Positions 44,538 to 53,888 of a stretch of DNA of 64,000 nucleotides are shown here, one piece after another. The position numbers and the translations under genes were made by a program. The notes beneath the pieces are model-generated. The model did not search any database, was not told where the DNA came from, and saw only the letters and a list, made by a program, of their open reading frames with translations. The stretch is taken from contig MPMP01000004.1 of NCBI GenBank assembly GCA_002238565.1, forward strand, positions 1-64,000, written 5' to 3'. The DNA is from Albidovulum sp. bin36. Its GTDB lineage: Bacteria; Pseudomonadota; Alphaproteobacteria; Rhodobacterales; Rhodobacteraceae. The first letter of the stretch is position 1. Each line of letters opens with the position of its first letter.

Positions 44538-46628
44538 CTAATTTAGGTCGCTGAATGCGGATCCCCTATCCGCAAGTTTCGCCAGCAGCGGCGACGGCAC
44601 CCAAAACAATGGGTCCGTCTCGCCGAAGATCCGAATGTTCGACAGAATCGATTCCAGCCCTAGGTCGTCGGCATATTTCATGGGGCCGCCGCGCCATCTC
44701 GGGTACCCGTAGCCGTGAATTTCTACTACGTCGATATCGGACGGACGGCAGGCGATTCCCTCCTCGATGACTTTCGACGCCTCGTTGACCATGGCCGCGT
44801 GGGCGCGATTCTGGATTTCCGAAAATTCGAACGGGCGGCCCTGACAACCTGCTTCGGCCCGGATGTCTTCAAGCAGCGACAAAACGTCGCCGTCCGGTCG
44901 CGGTCGCCCTATGTCATCGTAAAGGTAGAATCCTCGTCCGGACTTTCGGCCGAAGCGCGTCAACTCGCACAGCGCGTCGGCTAGCCTGCAATAGCGAAGA
45001 CGGCGGTCTCTGACGGATTTAAGACGCTTGCGCCGAGGCCATGAAATATCGAGCCCGGACAGGTCCATGGACTCGAACGGTCCCATCCGCATGCCGAAAT
45101 CCCGCATGGCTTCGTCAATCAGGTAGGGCGTCGCGCCGTCCAATAGCATTTGGTCGCACGCCTCTCGATAGGCGGCTCCGATCCTGTTGCCGATGAATCC
45201 GTCGCAAACGCCCGAGCGTACGGGAATTTTCCCGAGTTTTTTCGCAAGCCCTACGCATGTCGCGACCGCGTCCGGCGATGTCCGGTCGCCTACGACGACC
45301 TCGAGAAGTTTCATGATGTTGGCAGGCGCAAAGAAATGCAGCCCGACGAATTTCTCGGGCTTGGCAAGCGCTCGGCCGAGTTCGTCTATATCGAGGTAGG
45401 ACGTATTGGATGCCAGGACTGCGTCCCGCTTGGCGACGGCTTCCATTTCTGCGACGACCCGCCGCTTGACAGCGAAATCTTCGAAGACCGCTTCGACAAT
45501 GATATCGGACTTGCCCAGCGATCCGCATTCGACAGACATCTCGAGAGACGAAAGCAATTCGGTTTTTCGCGGCTCGGTCAATTTGCCTCTAGAAATCGAT
45601 TCGGAGAATATACGCTCGATAATTCCGGCCGCTTTTTCAAGCTGCGCTTCGCTGCGCTCAACTAGAACAACTTTCAATCCCGATTGGAGGCAGGCGGCCG
45701 CGATCGCGCTGCCCATGGTCCCGCCGCCCACTATCCCCGCTTCTCGAATCGAATGAGCCGAGCCCGTACTCAATTCAGGAAATTTAGAAGCCTTGCGCTC
45801 GGCAAAAAATACATGCCGCAGCGCCGACGACTGGGGCGACGCGAGGCAATCGCTGAACAGCCGCCTCTCTGTCGCCAGGCCGTCCTCGAAATCCAGATTT
45901 ACGGCGGCTTCGACGCATTCGACAATTCGCGCGGGAGCCGGCAACACTCGAGACTGCGCCTCCAAACGATCCTTGCGTTTGCGAATCGACGCTGCGGCCT
46001 TGATCCCATCCAGCAGTTCCCGACCAGCGTCTCGCGACCTGCGTACCGGCGCCGCGTCCCTGGCTAGCTCGCGAACAAAAGCTATCGCCGCGGCCACCAA
46101 GCCATCGTCTACGACCTTGTCCACTAGTCCGATTTCCGCCGCCGACGCGGCGCCAATCGGCTTGCCGGAAAGCATCAGGTCGAGAGCATGTTCCACTCCG
46201 CACAGCCTAGGCGTCCGCTGCGTTCCGCCCGCTCCCGGCGGTATTCCCAGATTAACTTCGGGAAACCCAAGTCGCGCTTTGGAATCGGCGATCCTGTAAT
46301 GCGATGCCAATGCGACCTCTAGGCCGCCACCTAGCGCAGTGCCGTGAATCGCAGCGACCAGCGGCTTTTCCACCGCTTCTATCCTGTTGCAAACCTCCGG
46401 CAGCCAAGGGGCCACCGGAGGAGTTCCGAATTCGCGGATATCCGCGCCAGCCGGAAAAGTTCGCCCCTCACCGTAAATCACGATCGCGGCGACATCCCGG
46501 CGGCTTCCGGCACGCTCGACCGCCTCTACCAGTCCGGAGCGGACTTCGTGCGACAACGCGTTGACCGGCGGATTGCTTATGGCAATGATCTGGATTCCAT
46601 CTCGAACTTCGGCGGCGATTTTACTCAA
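44538..46628 (-). CDS. FadJ/FadB-like enoyl-CoA hydratase + 3-hydroxyacyl-CoA dehydrogenase
   Basis: A 696-residue fusion enzyme of beta-oxidation. The N-terminal hydratase keeps both catalytic Glu (ALGGGLEVALA near 98-108, GFPEVNLGIPPGAGG near 124). The dehydrogenase has the NAD fold GGGTMGSAIA near 299, the catalytic His in HFFAPAN near 424 and GFIGNRI near 464. The start is TTG 46628, with GGAG upstream and a 4-bp overlap with the stop of the APH-like gene. It should convert enoyl-CoA to 3-ketoacyl-CoA. The gene ends before the acoA promoter. Confidence 0.9.
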   Translation of the reverse strand: MSKIAAEVRDGIQIIAISNPPVNALSHEVRSGLVEAVERAGSRRDVAAIVIYGEGRTFPAGADIREFGTPPVAPWLPEVCNRIEAVEKPLVAAIHGTALGGGLEVALASHYRIADSKARLGFPEVNLGIPPGAGGTQRTPRLCGVEHALDLMLSGKPIGAASAAEIGLVDKVVDDGLVAAAIAFVRELARDAAPVRRSRDAGRELLDGIKAAASIRKRKDRLEAQSRVLPAPARIVECVEAAVNLDFEDGLATERRLFSDCLASPQSSALRHVFFAERKASKFPELSTGSAHSIREAGIVGGGTMGSAIAAACLQSGLKVVLVERSEAQLEKAAGIIERIFSESISRGKLTEPRKTELLSSLEMSVECGSLGKSDIIVEAVFEDFAVKRRVVAEMEAVAKRDAVLASNTSYLDIDELGRALAKPEKFVGLHFFAPANIMKLLEVVVGDRTSPDAVATCVGLAKKLGKIPVRSGVCDGFIGNRIGAAYREACDQMLLDGATPYLIDEAMRDFGMRMGPFESMDLSGLDISWPRRKRLKSVRDRRLRYCRLADALCELTRFGRKSGRGFYLYDDIGRPRPDGDVLSLLEDIRAEAGCQGRPFEFSEIQNRAHAAMVNEASKVIEEGIACRPSDIDVVEIHGYGYPRWRGGPMKYADDLGLESILSNIRIFGETDPLFWVPSPLLAKLADRGSAFSDLN

Positions 46629-47677
46629 GTCGTTTCTCCATCGATCAATTCAATTGCAAGGTCGGTCAATGCCGGCACCATTTCGCCGTAGGCTCGCGCA
46701 GTGTCTGGATTGGAAGCGTTCCCGTCGAGAGCTCGCCTCGCAACGCCTTCCAGAATTGCCGCGAACCTGAAAAACGCGAACGCCAGAAAAAACGTCCAGC
46801 TTTTAGGATTGTCGATGCTTCGCCGCGCGCAGTACATCGACACGTACTCTTTTTCGCTCGGGATTCCTAGCGAAGCGCGATCGACTCCTCCCAGACCGCG
46901 CAACGAGCTAGACTTCGACAGTCGCCACTGCATGCATTGATACGCCAAATCCGCCATCGGATGGCCAAGCGTCGACAATTCCCAGTCGATAAGCGCGGCA
47001 ACCGCACGTCTTTCGACGTCGAAGATCATGTTGTCCAGGCGAAAATCTCCATGAACCAGCGACGACTGCCCGTCTTCCGGCGGAATATTGGCTCCGAGCC
47101 AGTCGATCAACTTGTCCATCTGCGGCAAGTCTCTGAATTTGCTCGCCCGGTACTGCTTGGTCCAGCGAATGGTCTGGCGTTCGAAATAGTTGCCGGGCCT
47201 TCCGAAATCATCCAATCCGATGTCCTGGAAGTCGACGGAGTGAAGATCGGCCAGAACCCCGCACATGGATTCGTATATTGCCGCGCGAGCCTCCTTTGAC
47301 GCTTGCGGGAGCGCAGGATCGTAGAAGACCTCGCCTTCTACATGCTCCATGACAAAAAATGCCCTGCCGATGGGCGATTCGTCGTCTTCGACGAGCAGGT
47401 GCATTCGAGGAACCGGCACGATAGTGTCGCGCAAAGCGCACATAACGCGGAATTCCCTCTCGACAAGATGCGCGGATTTGAGGAGTCTGCCCGGGGGCTT
47501 GGCGCGCAGGACGAACAGACCTTTCGAAGACTTGATCAAATATGTAGGATTGGACTGGCCAGCGCCGAATTTTTCGATCGCGGCTATCGCGGGGCGACCG
47601 GGAATCCTGCTTTCCAGGAAGAGCGCCAGCCGCTCCTGTTCAGGGCGGCGCCGAGGCGGCTTTTCGTTAGCTGTCAA
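46625..47677 (-). CDS. APH-like phosphotransferase (ACAD10/11 N-terminal type)
   Basis: A 350-residue kinase of the aminoglycoside-phosphotransferase fold. Catalytic HGDFRLDN (about 210) and Mg-binding DWELSTLGHPMADLAY (about 228) are clear, and FGAGQSNPTYLI near 38 binds ATP. This branch is fused to, or neighbours, ACAD10/11-type dehydrogenases and phosphorylates 4-hydroxyacyl-CoA. The divergent ACAD gene 83 bp away fits that pair. The start is TTG 47677, preceded by AGGGG. Confidence 0.85.
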   Translation of the reverse strand: MTANEKPPRRRPEQERLALFLESRIPGRPAIAAIEKFGAGQSNPTYLIKSSKGLFVLRAKPPGRLLKSAHLVEREFRVMCALRDTIVPVPRMHLLVEDDESPIGRAFFVMEHVEGEVFYDPALPQASKEARAAIYESMCGVLADLHSVDFQDIGLDDFGRPGNYFERQTIRWTKQYRASKFRDLPQMDKLIDWLGANIPPEDGQSSLVHGDFRLDNMIFDVERRAVAALIDWELSTLGHPMADLAYQCMQWRLSKSSSLRGLGGVDRASLGIPSEKEYVSMYCARRSIDNPKSWTFFLAFAFFRFAAILEGVARRALDGNASNPDTARAYGEMVPALTDLAIELIDGETT

Positions 47678-47760
47678 AAATAGTACCCCTGCTGCTGATT
47701 TTGCGAAAATCCGGCATTCGCCCCTGCGATCCGCCGAAACATGGACAACGGTAAATTACA

Positions 47761-48987
47761 ATGAATTTGGGAAAAACAGAACGTCTTGTCGAACTACACG
47801 AACGCGTTGTCGCAATGATTCGAGACGAAATTCGGCCGCTTGACGCTGAATTCCTTTCGGAAGTCGAAAAAGACGGGCGGTGGGTTCTAACGAAGCGCCA
47901 GCATGAGATTCTTGACACGCTGAAATCGCGAGCCAAAAGGGCCGGACTCTGGAACTTGTGGCTTTCGGAAGGCGAGACCGGTAATGGACTGACAACCGTC
48001 GAATACGCGTATCTTGCCGAAGAAATGGGCAAGTCCCACCTCGCGCCGGAAGTTTTCAACTGCAACGCCCCGGACACCGGAAACATGGAGCTGCTTAGGC
48101 GCTTCGGGAATGATTTTCAAAAGGCGCATTGGCTTTCGCCTTTGCTGAACGGCGATATTCGCTCCGCATTCCTCATGACCGAGCCAGATGTCGCTTCATC
48201 GGATGCCACGAATATTTCAATGACATGCGAGGCGGAACCGGGAGGCTACAGGCTGAACGGCGAGAAATGGTGGGCGACGGGAGCGGGCGATCCTCGATGC
48301 TCAGTCTACATTGTCATGGTCCGGACATCCAGCGGCGGAGCGCGGCATCAAAATCACTCGATGGTTCTTGTTCCGGCAGGTTCGGAAGGAATCGAAAAAC
48401 TTCGGCCGATGGAAGTTTACGGCCACGACGATGCCCCCCACGGCCATATGCATATTCGTTTCGATAGCGTGCACGTGCCGAAAGAAAATTTAATCGCAGA
48501 AGAAGGCCAAGGATTCAAAATTGCTCAAGGTCGATTGGGTCCGGGACGGATTCACCACTGCATGAGGGCCATCGGACAAGCCGAATTCGCCCTTGAAATG
48601 CTTTGCAGAAGATCAATCTCCAGAAGGGCCTTCGGCCAACCGCTGGCCAAGCTCGGTCAAAACTACGACATTATTGCGAATGCTCGAAGCGAAATCGACA
48701 TGGCGCGGCTGCTGTGCCTGAAAACGGCCTGGAAAATGGATCAGGGCGACGATCACGCCGCCGCGCCCTGGATTAGCAAAATCAAGGTTGTTGCGCCGGA
48801 AGTCGCTCTTCGAGTAACCGATCACGCTATTCAGATGCACGGCGCCGCCGGGATTAGCCAGGACACTCCACTTGCGCGCCAATGGACGCACCTTCGAACC
48901 CTGAGGTTGGCCGACGGGCCGGACGCGGTTCACCGACGGCAAGTCGCGAGAGCGGAGCTCAGGAAATATTCGCAAGAAAATTTGTAA
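47761..48987 (+). CDS. Acyl-CoA dehydrogenase, ACAD10/11 type
   Basis: A 408-residue flavoprotein. Features: MTEPDVASSDATN near 140, GEKWWATGA near 166, and the C-terminal GAAGISQDTPLARQW and LADGPDAVHRRQVA, which are characteristic of the ACAD10/11 group; the usual catalytic Glu motif of fatty-acyl dehydrogenases is not at that position. With the APH-like kinase it would remove phosphate from 4-phospho-acyl-CoA to give an enoyl-CoA for the FadJ-like enzyme. ATG 47761 has a weak ribosome site. Confidence 0.88.
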   Translation: MNLGKTERLVELHERVVAMIRDEIRPLDAEFLSEVEKDGRWVLTKRQHEILDTLKSRAKRAGLWNLWLSEGETGNGLTTVEYAYLAEEMGKSHLAPEVFNCNAPDTGNMELLRRFGNDFQKAHWLSPLLNGDIRSAFLMTEPDVASSDATNISMTCEAEPGGYRLNGEKWWATGAGDPRCSVYIVMVRTSSGGARHQNHSMVLVPAGSEGIEKLRPMEVYGHDDAPHGHMHIRFDSVHVPKENLIAEEGQGFKIAQGRLGPGRIHHCMRAIGQAEFALEMLCRRSISRRAFGQPLAKLGQNYDIIANARSEIDMARLLCLKTAWKMDQGDDHAAAPWISKIKVVAPEVALRVTDHAIQMHGAAGISQDTPLARQWTHLRTLRLADGPDAVHRRQVARAELRKYSQENL

Positions 48988-49501
48988 CTGCGAGCGCGCT
49001 TTCGGGTCGATGACAGCGCAAATTGGTTCGATTGCGACATCGGGGCTTTGCTGGGCCGAAACTGCAACACAGCCTCCGCACGACGTTTTCATCGAGCCCC
49101 CGCCTAGCGGTAATTCCGAAAAGCGCGAGTTGCCCGTTTAGCCGGCATCAATAGCCAGCCGAGCACACTGAAATACCGGCCCGGTCCCGAAACTGACCTC
49201 GGGCTTGAGCGGCGAAACCGTTGGCGCCAAAACAGCCGACAGCGGCAACCGGATCTCGACAGCGGGAAAAGAAAGCAATCCCGAGAAAGCGCGAGGAATC
49301 GCCGGAATCCCGTGCTTTTTTGAACCCGTCGACACCCCGCGCAATCGAGGTGCAATTTGCTCGGCACGCTTCCTAAAACGAGTGATCGGCTGCAGAATCT
49401 TACGCTTGCGACGAGAGATAGCCAGAGGAACTTCGGCTTGACAAGTTTTAATCAACCAACGCATTTCAATTTGAATTATTCGGATCGGACATTCCGTCGA
49501 C
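48988..49501. other. Gap without a recognisable gene
   Basis: About 510 bases. A minus-strand frame (49138-49614) overlaps the next gene and reads as Arg/Ser/Pro-rich text with no family resemblance. No RNA gene was seen. Confidence 0.45.
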
Positions 49502-50416
49502 ATGCCTTTCGAACGAACAGTGGCCCGCGAGAATTCGCCTAGCGAAATTTCTCGCGGCATTGCAGCCATGCTGGTCGAAGTCGTGCTGTTCGTATCCAGT
49601 GCAAGCGTCGCCAAATACCTTTCCGGAGAGATTTCCGTTTCCGTATTCCTGCTCTTTAGATTTGCCTTCAGCCTGCCGCTGCTTCTGGCATTCGCCGCGT
49701 TTCAAAGAGGTAGGAACTTATTCAAGGTCGTTGATTCTCGCACTCTGGCGTACCGCAGCGTCTTCGGTATCATTGGCATAACGTGTTGGCTGCTGGCCGT
49801 GGCCGCAATCGAAATTACGATTGCTACCGCGCTCGCCCAAACTCTCGTAGTATTCGTTACGATTCTGGCGCCGTTCCTATTAGGCGAGCGAATTGGCGTT
49901 CGGCGATGGGCGGCCGTACTCCTTGGACTCACAGGTGCGCTGGTATTGATCGACCCGACACGGAGCGGATGGTTCGAAATCGGCATCATTTACGCAGTCG
50001 CGGCTCCTTTTTTTGCCGCGGTGATGTTCATTCTGCTCCGAAAACTCGGAAGCACCGACGAGCCGGTTACGACTTCGGCCTACTACAATATCTTCGGCTG
50101 CGTCGTGTTCGCTGTCTGGTGCGCTTTCAGCGATCAGAATTGGCCCGCCAGCAACGAAACCTGGATATGGCTGATCGGGTGCGGAATCGCCGCCAGCCTT
50201 CAGCAGTTTCTCATAGCGTACGGCCACAAGCTAGCTCCAGCTAGCCTGCTTGCGCCGTTCCAGTACTTCTCCGTTCCTATCTCGGTCTTCGTCGGCATTA
50301 CCGTTTTCAATGAAATAATCACTCTTCAATTCGTTATCGGAACGAGTATCATCGTCGCATCGACATACTACATCCTCGTCCGAGAAAACCGCGCCAGAAG
50401 TAGATCTCGCCATTGA
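49502..50416 (+). CDS. EamA/DMT-family transporter
   Basis: A 304-residue inner-membrane carrier with about ten spans in two EamA repeats (VAKYLSGEISVS in the first, LAPFQYFSVPISVFVG in the second). Resembles S-adenosylmethionine/drug-metabolite carriers of alphaproteobacteria. Stands alone on the plus strand, facing the importer ATPase gene. ATG 49502 has no strong ribosome site. Confidence 0.85.
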   Translation: MPFERTVARENSPSEISRGIAAMLVEVVLFVSSASVAKYLSGEISVSVFLLFRFAFSLPLLLAFAAFQRGRNLFKVVDSRTLAYRSVFGIIGITCWLLAVAAIEITIATALAQTLVVFVTILAPFLLGERIGVRRWAAVLLGLTGALVLIDPTRSGWFEIGIIYAVAAPFFAAVMFILLRKLGSTDEPVTTSAYYNIFGCVVFAVWCAFSDQNWPASNETWIWLIGCGIAASLQQFLIAYGHKLAPASLLAPFQYFSVPISVFVGITVFNEIITLQFVIGTSIIVASTYYILVRENRARSRSRH

Positions 50417-50568
50417 ATGGTGCTTGCGATCGCCAAGTTCGAGCCGACATCGTCCGGAAAATCCGGTTGACGCAGCCCATAATCATTTCGTTCGGCCATA
50501 GGTCCGCGCGCGGCAAGGCGGAATACGCGGCGTCAATTCAATGCCGCCGCGAATTCTCGACGATGGAT

Positions 50569-51357
50569 TTATATCGTCGCAAGCTCCTGCTCGAGATCTT
50601 TCATTTCCGCGCCGCCCGCCATCAGGCGCCTAATGTCGTCTCCCGCAAGTTCTTCCTTCGTGCCCGAGCCTATGACTTCGCCAAGCGACAGGAAGGTGAA
50701 CCTGTCGGCAACGAGCTTGGAGTGGATTTCATTGTGCGTAATGAAAATTATCGCGATGTTGCCCAAGGCGCGCACGCGCTTGATCGTTTTCAGAACTTCC
50801 ATTTGCTGCTTCTGGCCGAGCGCGGAAGTCGGCTCGTCGAGAATCAGGACTTTCGCGCCGAAATAGATTGCCCTGGCAATGGCAAGCGTCTGGCGCTGTC
50901 CGCCGGACATCGTGCCGACGGCCTGGGTCGGATCCGAAATATCGATGCCGATTTTCACCATCTCGTCGTGAGTGATCTTGTCCATTTCTGCGATTTTCAT
51001 GACCCCGAAAGGCGCCGGACCCGAAAAAATTTCGCGGCCCATGAAAAAGTTTCGCGTTACCGACATAAGTTGGTTCAAAGCGAGATCCTGGTATACCGTG
51101 CCGATTCCGGCCGCGGCGGCGTCTCGCGGCGAGCGGAAAGAAACCGGGCTGCCTTCTACGTATATTTGCCCCGACGTCGGCTGGTGAACGCCTGCGAGGA
51201 TCTTGATCAAGGTGGATTTTCCGGCTCCGTTGTCGCCCAGCAGCGCATGAACCTCGCCCGGCATCACATTCATGCTGACGCCATTCAATGCCGTGAACGG
51301 TCCGAATTTCTTTACGATGCTTTCGACCGCGATAAGCGGTTTTGCCTCAGGCGCCAT
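50569..51357 (-). CDS. Sugar ABC importer ATP-binding protein (FrcA/single-domain RbsA type)
   Basis: A 262-residue ATPase with one nucleotide-binding domain. Walker A GDNGAGKST (about 36-44), Q-loop YQDLAL, signature MSGGQRQ (about 147), Walker B LILDEPT and switch His in ITHNE. RbsA proper has two such domains; this short form matches FrcA/XylG-like partners. It begins 1 bp after the permease stops and is the last gene of the importer operon. Confidence 0.9.
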   Translation of the reverse strand: MAPEAKPLIAVESIVKKFGPFTALNGVSMNVMPGEVHALLGDNGAGKSTLIKILAGVHQPTSGQIYVEGSPVSFRSPRDAAAAGIGTVYQDLALNQLMSVTRNFFMGREIFSGPAPFGVMKIAEMDKITHDEMVKIGIDISDPTQAVGTMSGGQRQTLAIARAIYFGAKVLILDEPTSALGQKQQMEVLKTIKRVRALGNIAIIFITHNEIHSKLVADRFTFLSLGEVIGSGTKEELAGDDIRRLMAGGAEMKDLEQELATI

Positions 51358-51358
51358 C

Positions 51359-52486
51359 CTAAATTCCTCCGGTTATTCGCTTCCGAATATTCTCGTTGGC
51401 AAATGCGGCGATGAGCAATACGGTGCCAAGGAAAACCCGGTAGTACGATCCGTCGATCCAGGAGATGTAAAAGACGGAATTCTGTACTAGGCCGAATATA
51501 ACGGCGCCGAAAACAACTCCGACGATCGATCCGAATCCGCCCGTCATCACCGTCCCGCCGACGACTGCCGCGGCGATCGCTTCAAGTTCCTTCAAGTTTC
51601 CTTTCGCCGCATCGGCCGTATTCGTGTCGAAAACTTGGCAAGCCGCGAATATCGTCGCGCAAAAGGCCGTGAACATGAAGAGGCCGATTTTAACCTGCCT
51701 AACCGGGACTCCGTTCGCTCTCGCGCTTTCCTTGTTGTCACCCGTCGCGTAAATCCAGTTTCCGAGTTGAGTCTTGGCCAGCACGACATAGGTTATAAAC
51801 CCAAGTACGATCCACCATGCGACTCGCGCGTCCAGGCCGCCGACCCATTGCTCGCCGCGCCGGTTGACGTTCCAGCCGATCTCGTAGAGCAGTTCGAAAA
51901 TCCATTTGAAAGCCTCGCCGCCGAAGATGTAGGCGACGAAGTCATCCTGCTTGAAATCCGGCAAGCCCGATATTTGAGTCGATCCATCGTTGAATTCCCG
52001 AAAAGAAACTTCCGTAAGGCCCCGCAGGATGAATAGGAATGCGAGCGTAACGATGAACGAGGACAGGCCCGATCGCACGACGATGTTACCGATAATGCAT
52101 CCGATGGCCAACGTCATCGCAAGTGTCAGGAGAAATGCGGTTAAGGGCGTGGCTTCGCCTAGTCCGAAAGGCAGGCCCCACTTCATCATCATCGCCATCG
52201 ACATGCCCGCAAAACCAATCATGGACCCGATGGACAAATCGAATTCTCCCGCGATCATCAGCAGGCACGCTCCGATCGCGATGATGCCGAGTTGCGAAAT
52301 TATGGCAAGGTTGTTTTTTATGCCGAGAGGGTTGAAAACGACATCGCCCGCGACGATTGCCAAAAATGCCAAAATGACTACCATGCCCGAAAAAGAGCCA
52401 ATTTCGGGTCTTCGAATCAGCGTCCGCAAGCCGCTTTCGGCTTTGAGTCGATCGGCTTCCCTCCTACCCGAAGCGTCCTGATTCAT
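51359..52486 (-). CDS. Sugar ABC importer permease (RbsC/FrcC type)
   Basis: About 375 residues with 8-10 hydrophobic spans. Typical segments are ISQLGIIAIGACLLMIAGEFDLS and IGSMIGFAG (split here), and VGGTVMTGGFGSIVG near the C-terminal third. Start chosen at ATG 52486 because GGGAGAG lies just upstream; the frame opens at 52528. It forms the channel for the ligand bound by the protein encoded upstream. Confidence 0.9.
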   Translation of the reverse strand: MNQDASGRREADRLKAESGLRTLIRRPEIGSFSGMVVILAFLAIVAGDVVFNPLGIKNNLAIISQLGIIAIGACLLMIAGEFDLSIGSMIGFAGMSMAMMMKWGLPFGLGEATPLTAFLLTLAMTLAIGCIIGNIVVRSGLSSFIVTLAFLFILRGLTEVSFREFNDGSTQISGLPDFKQDDFVAYIFGGEAFKWIFELLYEIGWNVNRRGEQWVGGLDARVAWWIVLGFITYVVLAKTQLGNWIYATGDNKESARANGVPVRQVKIGLFMFTAFCATIFAACQVFDTNTADAAKGNLKELEAIAAAVVGGTVMTGGFGSIVGVVFGAVIFGLVQNSVFYISWIDGSYYRVFLGTVLLIAAFANENIRKRITGGI

Positions 52487-52707
52487 TTTTTGCTCTCCCA
52501 TTTTACGACAAGCGACTCGCGCCGTCACTACGCGATCACTCTATCTCCGCTTCCACTCCTTGAAATGCGCAGCCAACGGAAAGAATTCATTTGATTGATT
52601 ATAAGTCTAGCGCAAATGATACCGTCGGTCGCATGCCTTGGCTATTCCGACGCTTCGCCGCCGGCAACTTGATTTTCCTAAGAAATGGAGGGAATACGAA
52701 CAATCGA

Positions 52708-52785
52708 CGGCAGGATCCGCCTTCGCGCTATTGTCGAACAAGTGGATCCTGCCGGTCGCACGCGAACCGAATTCACGGGTTCGCG
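52708..52785 (-). promoter_or_regulatory. Two intercistronic hairpins between binding-protein and permease genes
   Basis: An 11-bp stem CGGCAGGATCC (52708-52718) / GGATCCTGCCG (52744-52754) and an 8-bp stem CGCGAACC (52761-52768) / GGTTCGCG (52778-52785). On the plus strand the second stem is followed by TTATTTTTTT, so it resembles a terminator for transcription from the other side. In the operon direction they lie between the binding-protein stop and the permease start. Confidence 0.6.
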
Positions 52786-52815
52786 CTTATTTTTTTCTAT
52801 CGGTCGTATGCCGCG

Positions 52816-53727
52816 CTAGCGATTGACGCCCGCTTGCTCCAAAACGGAAGCCGCGTTGCTCGCATCGACGAAGCCGGGGCCGGACGGAATATTCGAGCCC
52901 GGAAGCATGCCCGCATTGGCATTGTACAGGTGCAGTACAATGATGGGCATGTAGCCCTGCAGACGCTGCTGCTGGTCAACGGTATACTGGACCTTGCCCT
53001 CTTGGATCAGGTTGATTACTCCGGGAGTCATGTCGAAGCAGGACAAATGGATATCGGCGCCAACCTCTTCAACCGCTTCCGCGGCCGCTTCGCACACATG
53101 CGGGCCAACGGCCAGGACTGAATCAATTGAAGCATCGGCTTGAAGCGCGGCGGCGGTTCTTGTTTTAATTTGCGACACGTCATTGGACACGTCGATCATG
53201 TTGGTTTCCATCCCCATCGCTTCAAAGTATCCGTTGCAGCGGTCGACAAGAGCGGTATTGAATGCTTCCTGATTCAAACAGAGCGGATTCTGGGCGCCTT
53301 CGGCCATCGCTCGCTCGCCTGCTTTGTAGCCGGCAAGGCTTTCCGGCTGGCCGATATGCATCAGAGCACCGACTTCTCTGGACGACTCCAGTCCTGAATT
53401 TATCGTAATGACCGGTATTCCGGCATTCGACGCGGCTCTGATCGCGTTTCCAAGAGCGGCCGCATCGGGTAGCGATACGACAAGACCGTCGGGATTGGTC
53501 GCGGTGGCCGCTTCAATCAATTTCGCCATGTCGGCCATGTCGCCGCTAGGCGCGAAGTTATACTCGAGATCTGCTCCTATTGCCGCGGCCGCATCCTTGG
53601 CGCCTTTTTCGACAACCGGCCAAAACGGATCAGTGCCTTGGGTATGAGTAACCATGACATAGCGCTCGGCCGATGCGGCGCCGGCCATCAGAATCGCAGC
53701 CACGGCTGCAAGCATAATTCTCTTCAT
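52816..53727 (-). CDS. Sugar ABC importer binding protein (RbsB/FrcB type)
   Basis: About 303 residues with a signal peptide (MKRIMLAAVAAILMAGAASA, cleavage near ASAERY) and the type-1 periplasmic fold: THTQGTDPFWPVVEKGAKDA near 27 (split), DGLVVSLPD near 79, and SCFDMTPGVINLI near 230. It has six or fewer contacts typical of pentose/hexose binders. The frame opens at 53880, but ATG 53727 follows AAAGGA and begins the signal peptide. First gene of the importer operon, behind a 19-bp palindrome. Confidence 0.9.
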   Translation of the reverse strand: MKRIMLAAVAAILMAGAASAERYVMVTHTQGTDPFWPVVEKGAKDAAAAIGADLEYNFAPSGDMADMAKLIEAATATNPDGLVVSLPDAAALGNAIRAASNAGIPVITINSGLESSREVGALMHIGQPESLAGYKAGERAMAEGAQNPLCLNQEAFNTALVDRCNGYFEAMGMETNMIDVSNDVSQIKTRTAAALQADASIDSVLAVGPHVCEAAAEAVEEVGADIHLSCFDMTPGVINLIQEGKVQYTVDQQQRLQGYMPIIVLHLYNANAGMLPGSNIPSGPGFVDASNAASVLEQAGVNR

Positions 53728-53746
53728 TCTGTATTCCTTTCGTATC

Positions 53747-53765
53747 GCCGCAATTAATTTGCGGC
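53747..53765 (-). promoter_or_regulatory. Palindrome in the leader of the Rbs-type importer operon
   Basis: GCCGCAA-TTAAT-TTGCGGC, a perfect 7-bp inverted repeat with a 5-base centre, 20 bp upstream of the binding-protein start. The size and symmetry suit a LacI-type operator, or an mRNA hairpin near the ribosome site. No regulator gene is adjacent. Confidence 0.45.
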
Positions 53766-53888
53766 AATATTTGATTGATTGCATCCAAAGTCGTAATCGC
53801 GGCTTGCTTTTAAGCGGCCAACGCGAATCCGACCGGAGCCTGTGCTCCAATAACCGACGAGCAGGGAACCAAGATTCCAAATTTCTCG

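Noticed and set aside
49138..49614. 158-codon minus-strand frame
   Set aside because: It overlaps the EamA gene in antisense and is Arg/Ser/Pro-rich.
52778..52797. Plus-strand rho-independent terminator (stem plus T run)
   Set aside because: No plus-strand gene ends nearby; the preceding plus-strand gene stops at 50416. I kept it only as part of the hairpin pair.
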